Assembly: GCA_964418095.1 (NCBI GenBank)
Contig: CAYQKM010000001.1
Coordinates: forward strand, 62,001-126,000
Direction of reading: 5' to 3'
Length of the DNA stretch: 64,000 bases
Origin: MWBV01 sp964418095
GTDB taxonomy: Archaea; Nanobdellota; Nanobdellia; Pacearchaeales; GW2011-AR1
Below, one piece after another: positions 15,713 through 24,033 of this stretch. The notes beneath the pieces are model-generated. The model was not told where the DNA came from, searched no databases, and saw nothing but the letters and a program-made list of their open reading frames with translations. How positions within the stretch are numbered: the first letter of the stretch is position 1; every line of letters starts with the position of its first letter. A program made the translations under genes and the position numbers.

Positions 15713-17521
15713 ATGGCAAAAATAGGGGGATATACAATTGAAAATACTTATCAAGGAGGATATAGTTCTCTAGATCCTAATAAAGCGTATTCTAATTCAT
15801 TTACAGGATACAGAACAAATGTTGGGTCTTTAGGAATAACTACAAACCCTAATACAGCTAACCAATTAAAAGAAGTTTCAGATAAACTTTCTTCTGGATT
15901 AAAAAATATAGAGGTAGAACTTCTTTTCCCAAATATAATTGATGCGATACCTACCCAGCATTTTACAGAAATGAGACAACTAGGGAAGCTCACTGGGGGA
16001 GATATCTCTGTTCATGGTCCTGTTATAGATCCAAGTGGAATGGGAAATCAAGGATTTGATGAGATGGGAAGACAGTACGCTGAAAAAAAAATAACTGAAA
16101 CTCTTTTAAGAAGTCATGAATTAAATCCTGACGGAAACATCACAGTTAATTTTCACACTTCAGTTGCCCCAAAAACACTTTCTTCAGAATGGGAAACACT
16201 CGGAAGTGTTGATGGAACACAAGCAAGACAAGCAAAAAGAATAATTGGAATAAATAGAGAAACAGGAGAATTAATTAAAGAAGAGTATGAAAATAAATAC
16301 TATCCTGGAACAGATTTATCTAAACCAAAAAAACACACTCCTGAAAAAAACCTTGAAATAAGAAATGAATCTAGATGGGACAATCAAATAAATCAATTAT
16401 TTTTTCATAAGGAAAAAGCAGACCAAATCCTAGGAGAAAACTCCCATTTATTAAAAGATGTAATTGATGATTTAAACACAGGAAAAATAAAACCTGAAAC
16501 ATTATCACCTACACAACAGATAGTGCTTTCAAAATATAAGGAAGCAGAATTATACCTTCAAGAAGTAAACAAGGGAGCAAGAAATTTTTTTAGTCAAAGT
16601 TATGAATACGGAAATGAAGAACAAAGAGAAAAACTAAGGCAAATATCAGATGAATTTAAAAGAGAAATAAGCCCAGAAAATAATGGAAACAATCCCTATG
16701 TTCAATCTATAGCTATGAGAAATCTTTTAAGAAAATTGCAAGATCCAGAATTAGCACCAAAGATGTTTGTTCCGATTGAAGAATTTGCACTAGAAAAATC
16801 CTCTCAAACATACGGGAATGCTGCATTTAATGTATTTAATAAATTTAAAGATGTAAATAAAGCTCCTATAATATTAATTGAAAACCCTCCAGCAGGAGAT
16901 TTACTATCTACTGGAGAAGATTTGAAAAATGTTGTTTTAGCATCAAGAAAACAATTTGTTGAAAGAGCAGTAGCTGAAAATAAAATGAGTAAAAAAGATG
17001 CTGAAAAAACAGCTGAAAAACTAATTGGTGCAACTTGGGATGTTGGGCACATAAACATGTTAAGAGGCAAGGGATTTAAAGAAGAAGACTTAATAAAAGA
17101 AACTGAAAAAGTAGCCCCTTTTATAAGACATGTTCATCTTTCAGATAATTTTGGATTTGAGCATACTGAATTACCTATGGGGATGGGAAATGTTCCTTTA
17201 AAAGAGATGATGGCTAGATTAGGTGAAAAAGGATTTGAAGGAAAGAAGATAATTGAAGCAGGTGATTGGTGGACTCAATTTAAAACCTCTCCAGTAAAAG
17301 AAGCACTTGAAGGATTAGGTTCCCCAATGTATATTTCTGGACCAGGTCCATACTGGAATCAATCAATGGGACTACAACAAAATTATTTCTCAGGATATGG
17401 TATGATGCTCCCATCTAACCACTATCAAACATTTGGAGCAGGATTTTCACAGCTTCCTCAAGAACTTGGAGGAGATATAAGAAGCGGAACAGGAAGATTT
17501 AGCCAAAGAGGAATGGAATAA
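15713..17521 (+). CDS. AP endonuclease 2/xylose isomerase-like TIM-barrel protein
   Basis: This 602-residue protein has motifs of the AP_endonuc_2 (sugar isomerase/endonuclease IV) TIM barrel: 'ISVHGPVID', 'ITVNFHTSV', 'ILIENPPAG', 'TWDVGHINM', 'IRHVHLSDN' and 'KKIIEAGDW'. The His, Glu and Asp residues at these places match the usual metal ligands. About 170 residues of helical sequence are inserted between the second and third motifs, and the last 60 residues are a Gly/Gln/Tyr-rich disordered tail. It could be an isomerase or a phosphodiesterase; the substrate is not evident. The length is about twice that of standard family members. Confidence 0.72.
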   Translation: MAKIGGYTIENTYQGGYSSLDPNKAYSNSFTGYRTNVGSLGITTNPNTANQLKEVSDKLSSGLKNIEVELLFPNIIDAIPTQHFTEMRQLGKLTGGDISVHGPVIDPSGMGNQGFDEMGRQYAEKKITETLLRSHELNPDGNITVNFHTSVAPKTLSSEWETLGSVDGTQARQAKRIIGINRETGELIKEEYENKYYPGTDLSKPKKHTPEKNLEIRNESRWDNQINQLFFHKEKADQILGENSHLLKDVIDDLNTGKIKPETLSPTQQIVLSKYKEAELYLQEVNKGARNFFSQSYEYGNEEQREKLRQISDEFKREISPENNGNNPYVQSIAMRNLLRKLQDPELAPKMFVPIEEFALEKSSQTYGNAAFNVFNKFKDVNKAPIILIENPPAGDLLSTGEDLKNVVLASRKQFVERAVAENKMSKKDAEKTAEKLIGATWDVGHINMLRGKGFKEEDLIKETEKVAPFIRHVHLSDNFGFEHTELPMGMGNVPLKEMMARLGEKGFEGKKIIEAGDWWTQFKTSPVKEALEGLGSPMYISGPGPYWNQSMGLQQNYFSGYGMMLPSNHYQTFGAGFSQLPQELGGDIRSGTGRFSQRGME

Positions 17522-17564
17522 ATAATTAAGAAAAGTTTATTAACTAAAAAAGGTTTACAACTTA

Positions 17565-17822
17565 ATGGTAACAAAGAAAAAACCAGCATCTAAATCAAGA
17601 AAAAAATTAAAAAATAATCCAGAAAGATATTCTAATATTCAAAAAGTATCTGCGATACTAATTGGGTTTTTTGGAATCTCTTTAATAATATCTAATTTAA
17701 ATATGACTGGTGCAGTTATCGGTGGAACCTCAACATTTACATCTGGAATTATTGGAATATTTATGATATTCTTCTCATTATTATTATATTTAAGACCCCT
17801 AAAGAAAACATTTAATAAATGA
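17565..17822 (+). CDS. Small two-helix membrane protein
   Basis: This is an 85-residue unassigned protein. A basic N-terminus (Lys/Arg-rich to residue 20) precedes two hydrophobic helices (about 28-48 and 56-76). The loop between them contains 'NLNMTGAVIGGTS', a stretch resembling 'NITG/NMTGKAI' sequences that follow the membrane anchor of other proteins here, such as the cyclophilin. It sits between the TIM-barrel gene and a nucleotidyltransferase gene, 25-45 bases from each. Confidence 0.6.
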   Translation: MVTKKKPASKSRKKLKNNPERYSNIQKVSAILIGFFGISLIISNLNMTGAVIGGTSTFTSGIIGIFMIFFSLLLYLRPLKKTFNK

Positions 17823-17847
17823 AATTTCCTAATAAAATAAGAAAAAG

Positions 17848-18726
17848 ATGGTGAAAAAAAAGACTCAAATAAAAATACAAGATCCTAAAAAAGAGAAGGT
17901 GAAGAAACAAATTCCTAAAAAGGAAGAAATTAAACCACAAATTCCTACACTGGAGCTAAAAACAGAAAGCGAAATTGCTATGGACTTTGCTGTTAAAATT
18001 TACAAAAAATTCTCTAGGATGGTTAAATCAATAGTTTTATTTGGCTCAGTAACAAAACAAAATGTTACCCCTGGCTCTGATATTGATATTATGATTATTA
18101 TAGATGATGCTTCAGTAAACTGGGACCAAAAATTAATTATGTGGTATAGAGAAGAACTTGAAAAAATAATAAAAAAAAGCCCATACAAAAAAGACTTGCA
18201 CATAAATACTATGAAATTAACAACTTGGTGGGAAGATTTAATTAGAGGAGACCCAACACTAATAAATATAATAAGATATGGGGAGCCATTAATTGATGCT
18301 GGAGGGTTTTTTACTCCAATAAAAAATTTATTATTAAGTGGAAAAATAAGGTCTACCCCCGAAGCAATTTACTCTTGTTTACAAAGAGCACCTCTACATT
18401 TTGCAAGAAGTAAAGAAGCTGAATTAAGTGCAATAGAAGGATTATATTGGGCAATGGTTGAATCTTCTCATGCAGCATTAATTGCTGCAGGAATCTCTCC
18501 CCCTTCTCCTGAGCATATTCCAGGAGAATTAAAAGTAAATTTCGCAGGAGTAGGTAAATTAAAAATGAAATATATTGACTGGTTTAAAGAGTTAAATGAT
18601 TTACATAAAAAAATATCTCATAGAGAAATAACTGATTTAAAAGGTGTTGAAATAGATTTATGGCAAGCACGAACAGAAGATTTTATCGGGACAATGGCTA
18701 AACTAGTTGGAGAATCAATTAAATAA
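17848..18726 (+). CDS. Nucleotidyltransferase (Pol-beta type) with HEPN-like C-terminus
   Basis: This 292-residue protein has a basic disordered N-terminus (1-40) and a Pol-beta-type nucleotidyltransferase domain with 'IVLFGSVTKQNVTPGSDIDI' (GS at 66-67, Asp at 78 and 80). A third carboxylate is not obvious; 'DLHIN' around 116 may supply it. The C-terminal half is an all-helical domain like the substrate-binding or HEPN partner domains of such enzymes. The whole layout, including 'WWEDLI' and 'GEPLIDAGGF', is shared with the 601-residue protein at 22009-23814. Possible roles are RNA end modification or AMPylation; none can be chosen from sequence. Confidence 0.75.
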   Translation: MVKKKTQIKIQDPKKEKVKKQIPKKEEIKPQIPTLELKTESEIAMDFAVKIYKKFSRMVKSIVLFGSVTKQNVTPGSDIDIMIIIDDASVNWDQKLIMWYREELEKIIKKSPYKKDLHINTMKLTTWWEDLIRGDPTLINIIRYGEPLIDAGGFFTPIKNLLLSGKIRSTPEAIYSCLQRAPLHFARSKEAELSAIEGLYWAMVESSHAALIAAGISPPSPEHIPGELKVNFAGVGKLKMKYIDWFKELNDLHKKISHREITDLKGVEIDLWQARTEDFIGTMAKLVGESIK

Positions 18727-18728
18727 AT

Positions 18729-19217
18729 CTAATTAGACTTATTATTTCTCTTAATTTCAAAATATCTCTTAGTTAAATCAAATGCTTTTTTCCCTAGTTT
18801 TGGCTCATAAGAAAGTGTTTCTTCAAGTTTACTTCCATTAGAATTATTTGGAGATATTCTTGAGTTGTATTTTGAATAAATATTTTTAACACTAGAATAA
18901 GATATTTTATTTTCACTAGAAAAATTACGAAGTTTGTAAAAATTCTCTGCCCTATCTAAATCTTTAATCCTTTTTAAATCAAGATACTTTTCTGTTAGTT
19001 CAAATACTTTATCCCTAATAGCAAATAAATTAAGATTTATTTTTCCATGAACAACATCTTTAACTGTCTCTTTAAACACAAATTTTCTGCATTCTTTATA
19101 TGCTTCTCTTGCTTTAAATATAGGTAATTCATTTCTAACAGCTATTTCCTTAACAGGAGTTAAACTATATTTAGTCTTATTTACTATTTTTTTGTTAGAA
19201 TATCTCTTTTTTGTCAT
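18729..19217 (-). CDS. Basic protein of unknown function
   Basis: This 162-residue protein is rich in Lys, Arg, Tyr and Asn, and predicted mainly helical with no membrane segment or recognised motif. It contains a twice-seen pattern of the form 'FELTEKYLDLKRI' and 'FDLTKRYFEIKRN', which suggests an internal repeat of a short helix. The high positive charge fits nucleic-acid binding. It ends 3 bases from the convergent nucleotidyltransferase gene. Confidence 0.55.
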   Translation of the reverse strand: MTKKRYSNKKIVNKTKYSLTPVKEIAVRNELPIFKAREAYKECRKFVFKETVKDVVHGKINLNLFAIRDKVFELTEKYLDLKRIKDLDRAENFYKLRNFSSENKISYSSVKNIYSKYNSRISPNNSNGSKLEETLSYEPKLGKKAFDLTKRYFEIKRNNKSN

Positions 19218-19220
19218 TTT

Positions 19221-19246
19221 AATAAAAAAATAAAAAAATAAAAATT
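19221..19246 (-). terminator. Oligo-T terminator after the 195-residue protein gene
   Basis: On the minus strand runs of five to seven T separated by A follow directly after the stop codon at 19251. Confidence 0.55.
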
Positions 19247-19250
19247 GGGT

Positions 19251-19838
19251 TTATTTAGTTTTCTTGTTTTCTTTCTTCTCTTCTTCACCAACTAATTTTT
19301 CTAGCCCTTTTGGAATTTCTTTCTGTCTAAGGCTAAGCAAATCTTTAACTAGTTCATCTGTCTTATATTGAAGAGCATAACTCACTATTGTTCCAGCAAC
19401 CTTTTCATCTAACTGATTTACATACTTTCCTGCATAATCTGCTTTTATATTTCCTGTATAACCTGCAAATTTCAATGCATCTTCAACTTTTATAGAAGCT
19501 AAAGATTCTTCCAGTATTCTTGCAGAAGTGTTTTGTAAATAAGGGTTTGTTATTGCTCCACCTTCACCCATAAGTTGAGGTAAGAACAAAGTTTCATATA
19601 TCTCTTGACTTGGAGAATTTCCTATAACCTTGTAATAAAAGAGATTACTATGTTCAGCTAAATTCCCATATTCAGCGTGGCCAATAAATTTAGGAGCAGC
19701 ATAATTCCACATATCACCATTTAAAATTTTAAGTGATACTTCAGCTCTCTTCTCTTCAAGAGACTTCTCTTTAGGTGCGCCTTTTTCAGGTGCTTGCCCT
19801 TCAGATGCTTTTCCTTTTGCTTTTTTATTTTCTGTCAT
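19251..19838 (-). CDS. Unassigned soluble protein with strong ribosome-binding site
   Basis: This 195-residue protein is not recognised. Charged, Lys/Glu-rich ends (1-32 and 180-195) flank a well-composed helical core ('LSLKILNGDMWNYAAPKFIG', 'QEIYETLFLPQLMGEGGA') without cysteines or membrane segments. An AAAGGAGGTTT Shine-Dalgarno lies at about 19849-19859 upstream of the ATG, among the strongest in the window, and a T-rich terminator follows, so it is probably an abundant protein transcribed alone. Confidence 0.65.
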   Translation of the reverse strand: MTENKKAKGKASEGQAPEKGAPKEKSLEEKRAEVSLKILNGDMWNYAAPKFIGHAEYGNLAEHSNLFYYKVIGNSPSQEIYETLFLPQLMGEGGAITNPYLQNTSARILEESLASIKVEDALKFAGYTGNIKADYAGKYVNQLDEKVAGTIVSYALQYKTDELVKDLLSLRQKEIPKGLEKLVGEEEKKENKKTK

Positions 19839-19948
19839 TTTTTTTAAACCTCCTTTTATTTATCTAGGTTGGTTTTTACCATGTGTTTTATAATATGTTA
19901 AACTATTTAAATCTTTCGTTATGTTACTATTGAATAAAAGTAACAAAA

Positions 19949-20500
19949 TTAGTCTCCTTTATCAGGCGTAAACTCATAAACTGTTTTTGTTTTGCATGGG
20001 AGCTTTGATTTTATATCCCTAAATGCTTGTCTTGCATTAACAACTGCTTTTTGAGTTGAAGCAGCTACTAAGAAAATCTCTGAATTTTCTTTTAGTATTG
20101 CTGATTTTCCTGTTGATTTTCCAAAGGACAATTGCATTCCTGTTTGCATTCTATCAGCTCCTGCACCAGTAAGCATTTTGTTTTCTCTTTGAATATGGTG
20201 AGGGAAAGGGACAACTCTAAAAAAATACTGTCCTGGAACAGATTTATCTAAAAATTTATTAATATACTGTCTGCATGCTTCTAAAGCATTATGTCTAATT
20301 TGTACATTTTCAGTAGAAATTAAAACAAGTTTATGAGGGTATTTTCCAGTTTCATAAGTATTACCATCACCCATACTAAATTTAACTATTTTCTGAGGAG
20401 GAACTACTTTTATATACGCCCTTTTTTTTCTTTTACTTGCACGTGTATAAGGAACAACCCTTCTCTTTGAATATGCATTTGCTTTTCTTAATGATGCCAT
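19949..20500 (-). CDS. rpl10e: Large ribosomal subunit protein uL16 (L10e)
   Basis: This 183-residue protein is the archaeal/eukaryotic L10e form of uL16, which contacts the elbow of tRNA in the 60S/50S A and P sites. Recognisable blocks include 'QIRHNALEACRQYINKFL', 'FFRVVPFPHHIQRENKML' and 'GADRMQTGMQLSFGKSTGK'. Length is as usual for archaea. It lies 13 bases downstream of the eL33 gene and probably shares its transcript. Confidence 0.96.
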   Translation of the reverse strand: MASLRKANAYSKRRVVPYTRASKRKKRAYIKVVPPQKIVKFSMGDGNTYETGKYPHKLVLISTENVQIRHNALEACRQYINKFLDKSVPGQYFFRVVPFPHHIQRENKMLTGAGADRMQTGMQLSFGKSTGKSAILKENSEIFLVAASTQKAVVNARQAFRDIKSKLPCKTKTVYEFTPDKGD

Positions 20501-20513
20501 TTTATTTTTCTAA

Positions 20514-20774
20514 TTATTTTATTTCCACTTTAGTTGTAATTGCTTGTCCTGGAAGGCCTTTTTCAAATATAGCTCTTACAACACCTTTATTTCCATGAGC
20601 AGCTGAAATTTTACCTTTAATCTCTTTACCAGCAGGACTCTTCCAAATAACACCTTTACCTACAAACTTAGCAGCATCTTCTTTTTTAGAAATTCCTTGA
20701 ATTTCAATTAAAAAATGCCTTTCAGTAATTGTTTTTCTTCCTCTCCTGAATTGTATAACTTTTCCTTCTGCCAT
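20514..20774 (-). CDS. rpl35ae: Large ribosomal subunit protein eL33 (L35ae)
   Basis: This 86-residue protein matches the L35ae family: 'IQFRRGRKTITERHFLIEIQ', 'AAKFVGKGVIWKSPAGKEI', 'KGKISAAHGNKGVVRAIFEK' and 'GLPGQAITTKVEI'. It is present only in archaea and eukaryotes. It is the first gene of a two-gene ribosomal operon with L10e. Confidence 0.95.
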   Translation of the reverse strand: MAEGKVIQFRRGRKTITERHFLIEIQGISKKEDAAKFVGKGVIWKSPAGKEIKGKISAAHGNKGVVRAIFEKGLPGQAITTKVEIK

Positions 20775-20878
20775 TTTATTTTTAAGTTAATTAAATATCA
20801 TAAAATTAGTTTAAAAAGTTACCTATTCTTTAAAAACAAAATTAAAGAAATATAAACAGATCCTTAATTATTCAGTTC

Positions 20879-21964
20879 TTATTTCTTCATTACAATGATT
20901 TCCCTACCAACAATTTGTCCTTCTCTAAAATCCCAAATAGGAAATCCATCTTCTATTTTAAGTCCTGTCTTTAAACAAATCCTAGAATAATCACACCCAA
21001 CCCTTTCTCTTCCAGTATCTATTAATGGAGAAGTAAACACAATCTTGCCTAAAATACTCATTTTTAAATTATTTAAAACACTAATCATAAGGTTCTCAAA
21101 CTTTCTTATTATCTTCTCAGCTTCTTTTTTGTCTGGATTTTTCCTTAAAACATCTCCAAAATCAGGCTCACTCACCATAGCATTAACTGGGCTTATTTTA
21201 ATCTTAGAAGAATCTCCTACAATAAGTTTATAATTTGAACTTAAAGCATTCATCCAACTTAAATTAGCCCTAGCACCTTCTATTGCATCTATGTCTCTGT
21301 CTATCCCTGTTGCTTTTATTCCAAGATTTAGAGATTCCATCATAATCACTCCTACACCACAAAAGCAGTCTAACAAAATTTCATCTTCTTTAATTCCTGA
21401 AAGATTAATCATTATTTTAGCTAATCTAGGAGAAATACTCAATTCTTCTCTCCTTACAGGTTTCTCCATATCTCTTTTTTCAAGCTCTTTATAATTACAT
21501 TTTTGAACAACTCTCCCAAACATATCTTCAAATGCAAAATACTCTTCATGAATAAGAGTAGAAGTAGGCTTCCTAATAATCTCTTTATCTTGAGTTTTCA
21601 TAATTCCTCCAAACTGCTTTTCAACAGCTCTAAGTTCTTCATTTCTAAATCTTCTCTTTAAATATTCTGAAACTAATTGAGTGTGTTGAGAAAAATCCCA
21701 TAGAGCATAATTAAAATTATTTTTTGTTCCAAAGTAAATTTCTTTTTTATCAACATCTTTTATATTGCACAAAACTAGCCCAATGCCAATTGTTCCTCCA
21801 AGCAAGTCTACACTTCCAGCATCTAAAGTATCAGATAAATCTAAGAGTAAACCATTTTTAATTAGCTTTTCTTCAAGAATATTGTTTCCTGTTTTTTTGA
21901 GGAAGCTTTTTACCTCTAACAATGAAAGAGGTATGTTTCTTCCAAGGATAAATAAGTATTTCAT
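20879..21964 (-). CDS. tRNA (guanine-N2) methyltransferase, Trm-G10/Trm11 type
   Basis: I place the start at the ATG at 21964 because the family opens 'MKYLFILGR'; the GTG at 21982 would add six residues. The N-terminal half resembles the THUMP-containing part of archaeal Trm-G10, and the C-terminal half is a Rossmann methyltransferase with the SAM loop 'LLDCFCGVGVIMMES' and acidic 'GIDRDIDAI'. The catalytic motif, normally (D/N)PP(Y/F), reads 'VSEPDFGD', a variant that also occurs in part of this family. The expected product is m2G or m2,2G at position 10 of tRNA; the variant motif makes the site uncertain. Confidence 0.78.
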   Translation of the reverse strand: MKYLFILGRNIPLSLLEVKSFLKKTGNNILEEKLIKNGLLLDLSDTLDAGSVDLLGGTIGIGLVLCNIKDVDKKEIYFGTKNNFNYALWDFSQHTQLVSEYLKRRFRNEELRAVEKQFGGIMKTQDKEIIRKPTSTLIHEEYFAFEDMFGRVVQKCNYKELEKRDMEKPVRREELSISPRLAKIMINLSGIKEDEILLDCFCGVGVIMMESLNLGIKATGIDRDIDAIEGARANLSWMNALSSNYKLIVGDSSKIKISPVNAMVSEPDFGDVLRKNPDKKEAEKIIRKFENLMISVLNNLKMSILGKIVFTSPLIDTGRERVGCDYSRICLKTGLKIEDGFPIWDFREGQIVGREIIVMKK

Positions 21965-22008
21965 ACAAAGATAAAAATCCACTAGTAAATAAAGGTTTAT
22001 ATAAAAAA

Positions 22009-23814
22009 CTATAATGATACTTCAAAATTTCCTAGTTCTTTCCTTAAAACCTCAAAAATCTTAGGATTAAATCCAACATCTTTCTTATTTTTTTGAATCT
22101 CTAAGGATTTAGAAACTTCTTCCATATTTGAATCTTCTAATTTATCTGTAATTTTAAACACTTTATTATTTTTAAATAAAAATGCATTTTTATCAGATAA
22201 AATTAATTCTCCACTCTCTTGGTTAAATTTAAGCTTCATTCTGCCCTTTTCAAAAAATACCAAGTCACATCTCTGAGAGTATTCAATTAAATCACTAATA
22301 AGTGTAGAGGCTTCTTTTCTTGCATTATCTACTTTATGAGCATCTAGTTTCCCTTTTTTAAACTCTGTTCTTGTTGAGATTATGTTCTTTAATATTCTTA
22401 AATGTTGAAGAGTCATTTTTCCTTTTTTTACTAAATTTTTTTCAAATTCAAATAATAGCTTCTGAGGTGGTTTTTTTCCAAGTATCCCAGTAAGCAGAGT
22501 GATTGTATCTGAGTAAATTTTCTCAATTGTTTTTTCTTGTGCTTTCTTATCAATTTGCACTCTCAACTCTTTTAACCTCTTCAAAAATTCTTCTGTTTCC
22601 TTAAAAAGCTTATCAATCTCTGTCCCTGAAATTTCTTTTATTTTTTCATGTTCATAATCTCTCCAAGTCTTAATGACTTTTTCCATAAAGTCAATATATT
22701 TTTTCTCAATCATTTTGGTCTCTAAAAATTCTCTTTTAAAATCTCTTACCAGTTCTTTCTTAGCATTTGGAGGAGGGCATCCATTTAACATTAAGAGTGC
22801 TTGTGCTGGAGTTGTAATTCCCCAAAAAATATTAACAAATATTTCTGAAAGAAGTGTCCTCTTACTTCTAGGAATTACACCATCTCCCATACTCATAAAC
22901 ATATCAATAGCCTCAGGAGAAGGTTTTAATTTACCCATTTTTAAAAGAGCTTTCCAAGGCATAAATGTTCCCCTATCATAAATTGGAACACCATCTCTAA
23001 TAAAAGTAAACATTACAGGGTGGGCATCTTTAACAGCTTCCCAAAAATCAGTAAGCAAATATATCTGAGGTTCTAATTTATTATTAACTCCTGATAAAAC
23101 ACTTGCCTCTCCAACATACTGATAAATTATCCCTCTTAATCTTTCCTTAAGTTCTAATCTCGGCATTCTTTTAACATCAGTATCATTAATTATAACAAAA
23201 ACATCAATGTCAGAAGTTTTAGTTGCTTCTCCTCTAACTAAACTGCCCCCAAGAACATATGAAACAACATATTTCTCAAATTTTTGGAGGACAAGTGATT
23301 TGTGTATCTCTGTAACACGCATTGCACCTAAAATACCTTTATCATAAAGAGGAAACGACATTGCCATTGCAGCTAATAATTCAAATTTCTGGTCAGTACA
23401 AATTTCCCATATTTCAGATGGAGTTCTAACATAAATCCAAACTTCTTGTTTTGTTTTTCCAATTTGATCTGCAATATCTTTTTTTATTTTAGAAATTTCC
23501 TTTTCTTTTTCATCTGGAACTATAATATTGAGATGGACTTTTTTCTCTAGTTTCTCAATCTGCTCTTTATTGAGGCCTTCAGTTTCTTCTTCAATAAACA
23601 ATTTTACTGATTGTGCAGGCAAAATTCCAATTGCTTGAACAAAAGGGTATTTCTTAAGAATATATCCTTTAAGTCTATCTAATTCTTTTTTTGTCTTTTC
23701 TCCACCTTTATCTTTTTCAGAATTAGGAACTTCTGGTTTAGAGATTTTTTTAGAAGTATAATTTTCATCTAAATTCATCTCAGGAATATTTGTATCAGTG
23801 TTACCTTTAGGCAT
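22009..23814 (-). CDS. Large nucleotidyltransferase with duplicated NTase-like half
   Basis: This 601-residue protein contains an apparently active Pol-beta-type nucleotidyltransferase, 'GGSLVRGEATKTSDIDVFVI' (GS 190-191, Asp 202 and 204), followed by 'QIYLLTDFWEAV' and 'GVPIYDRGTF', then a helical domain and a Lys-rich C-terminal region. Residues about 50-165 look like a degenerate copy of the same domain: 'WIYVRTPSEIWEI' (126-138) and 'SFPLYDKGIL' (153-162) align with the second-half motifs, but the GS and Asp residues are gone. The middle section matches the 292-residue protein at 17848-18726. Function is unknown. Confidence 0.75.
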   Translation of the reverse strand: MPKGNTDTNIPEMNLDENYTSKKISKPEVPNSEKDKGGEKTKKELDRLKGYILKKYPFVQAIGILPAQSVKLFIEEETEGLNKEQIEKLEKKVHLNIIVPDEKEKEISKIKKDIADQIGKTKQEVWIYVRTPSEIWEICTDQKFELLAAMAMSFPLYDKGILGAMRVTEIHKSLVLQKFEKYVVSYVLGGSLVRGEATKTSDIDVFVIINDTDVKRMPRLELKERLRGIIYQYVGEASVLSGVNNKLEPQIYLLTDFWEAVKDAHPVMFTFIRDGVPIYDRGTFMPWKALLKMGKLKPSPEAIDMFMSMGDGVIPRSKRTLLSEIFVNIFWGITTPAQALLMLNGCPPPNAKKELVRDFKREFLETKMIEKKYIDFMEKVIKTWRDYEHEKIKEISGTEIDKLFKETEEFLKRLKELRVQIDKKAQEKTIEKIYSDTITLLTGILGKKPPQKLLFEFEKNLVKKGKMTLQHLRILKNIISTRTEFKKGKLDAHKVDNARKEASTLISDLIEYSQRCDLVFFEKGRMKLKFNQESGELILSDKNAFLFKNNKVFKITDKLEDSNMEEVSKSLEIQKNKKDVGFNPKIFEVLRKELGNFEVSL

Positions 23815-23902
23815 AATAACAAAAGAAGTTTTTAACTTTTAAATGTTTGGTACAATCATCAAAAATCTTTAAATACACTAAGGGCTATCAAATTTATGTA
23901 AA

Positions 23903-23973
23903 GCGTTCCTAGTTTAATGGTAGAATATCTCGTTGCCAACGAGGTGGCCCGGGTCCGATTCCCGGGGAGCGCA
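23903..23973 (+). tRNA. tRNA-Gly (GCC)
   Basis: The acceptor GCGTTCC pairs with GGAGCGC (one G-U), the anticodon stem is TCTCG/CGAGG with loop TTGCCAA (anticodon GCC), and the T-arm is CCGGG-TCCGATT-CCCGG. The discriminator is A and CCA is not encoded. No intron is present. Confidence 0.95.
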
Positions 23974-24033
23974 CTTTAAGTTAGGAAATGTTTAAATAAC
24001 CAGGATTTGTTATTTAAAGATAGAGGTGAAAAA

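Noticed and set aside
24007..24033. TTG start adding nine residues to PEP synthase
   Set aside because: The ATG at 24034 has a GAGGTG site at good spacing and the family begins close to it.
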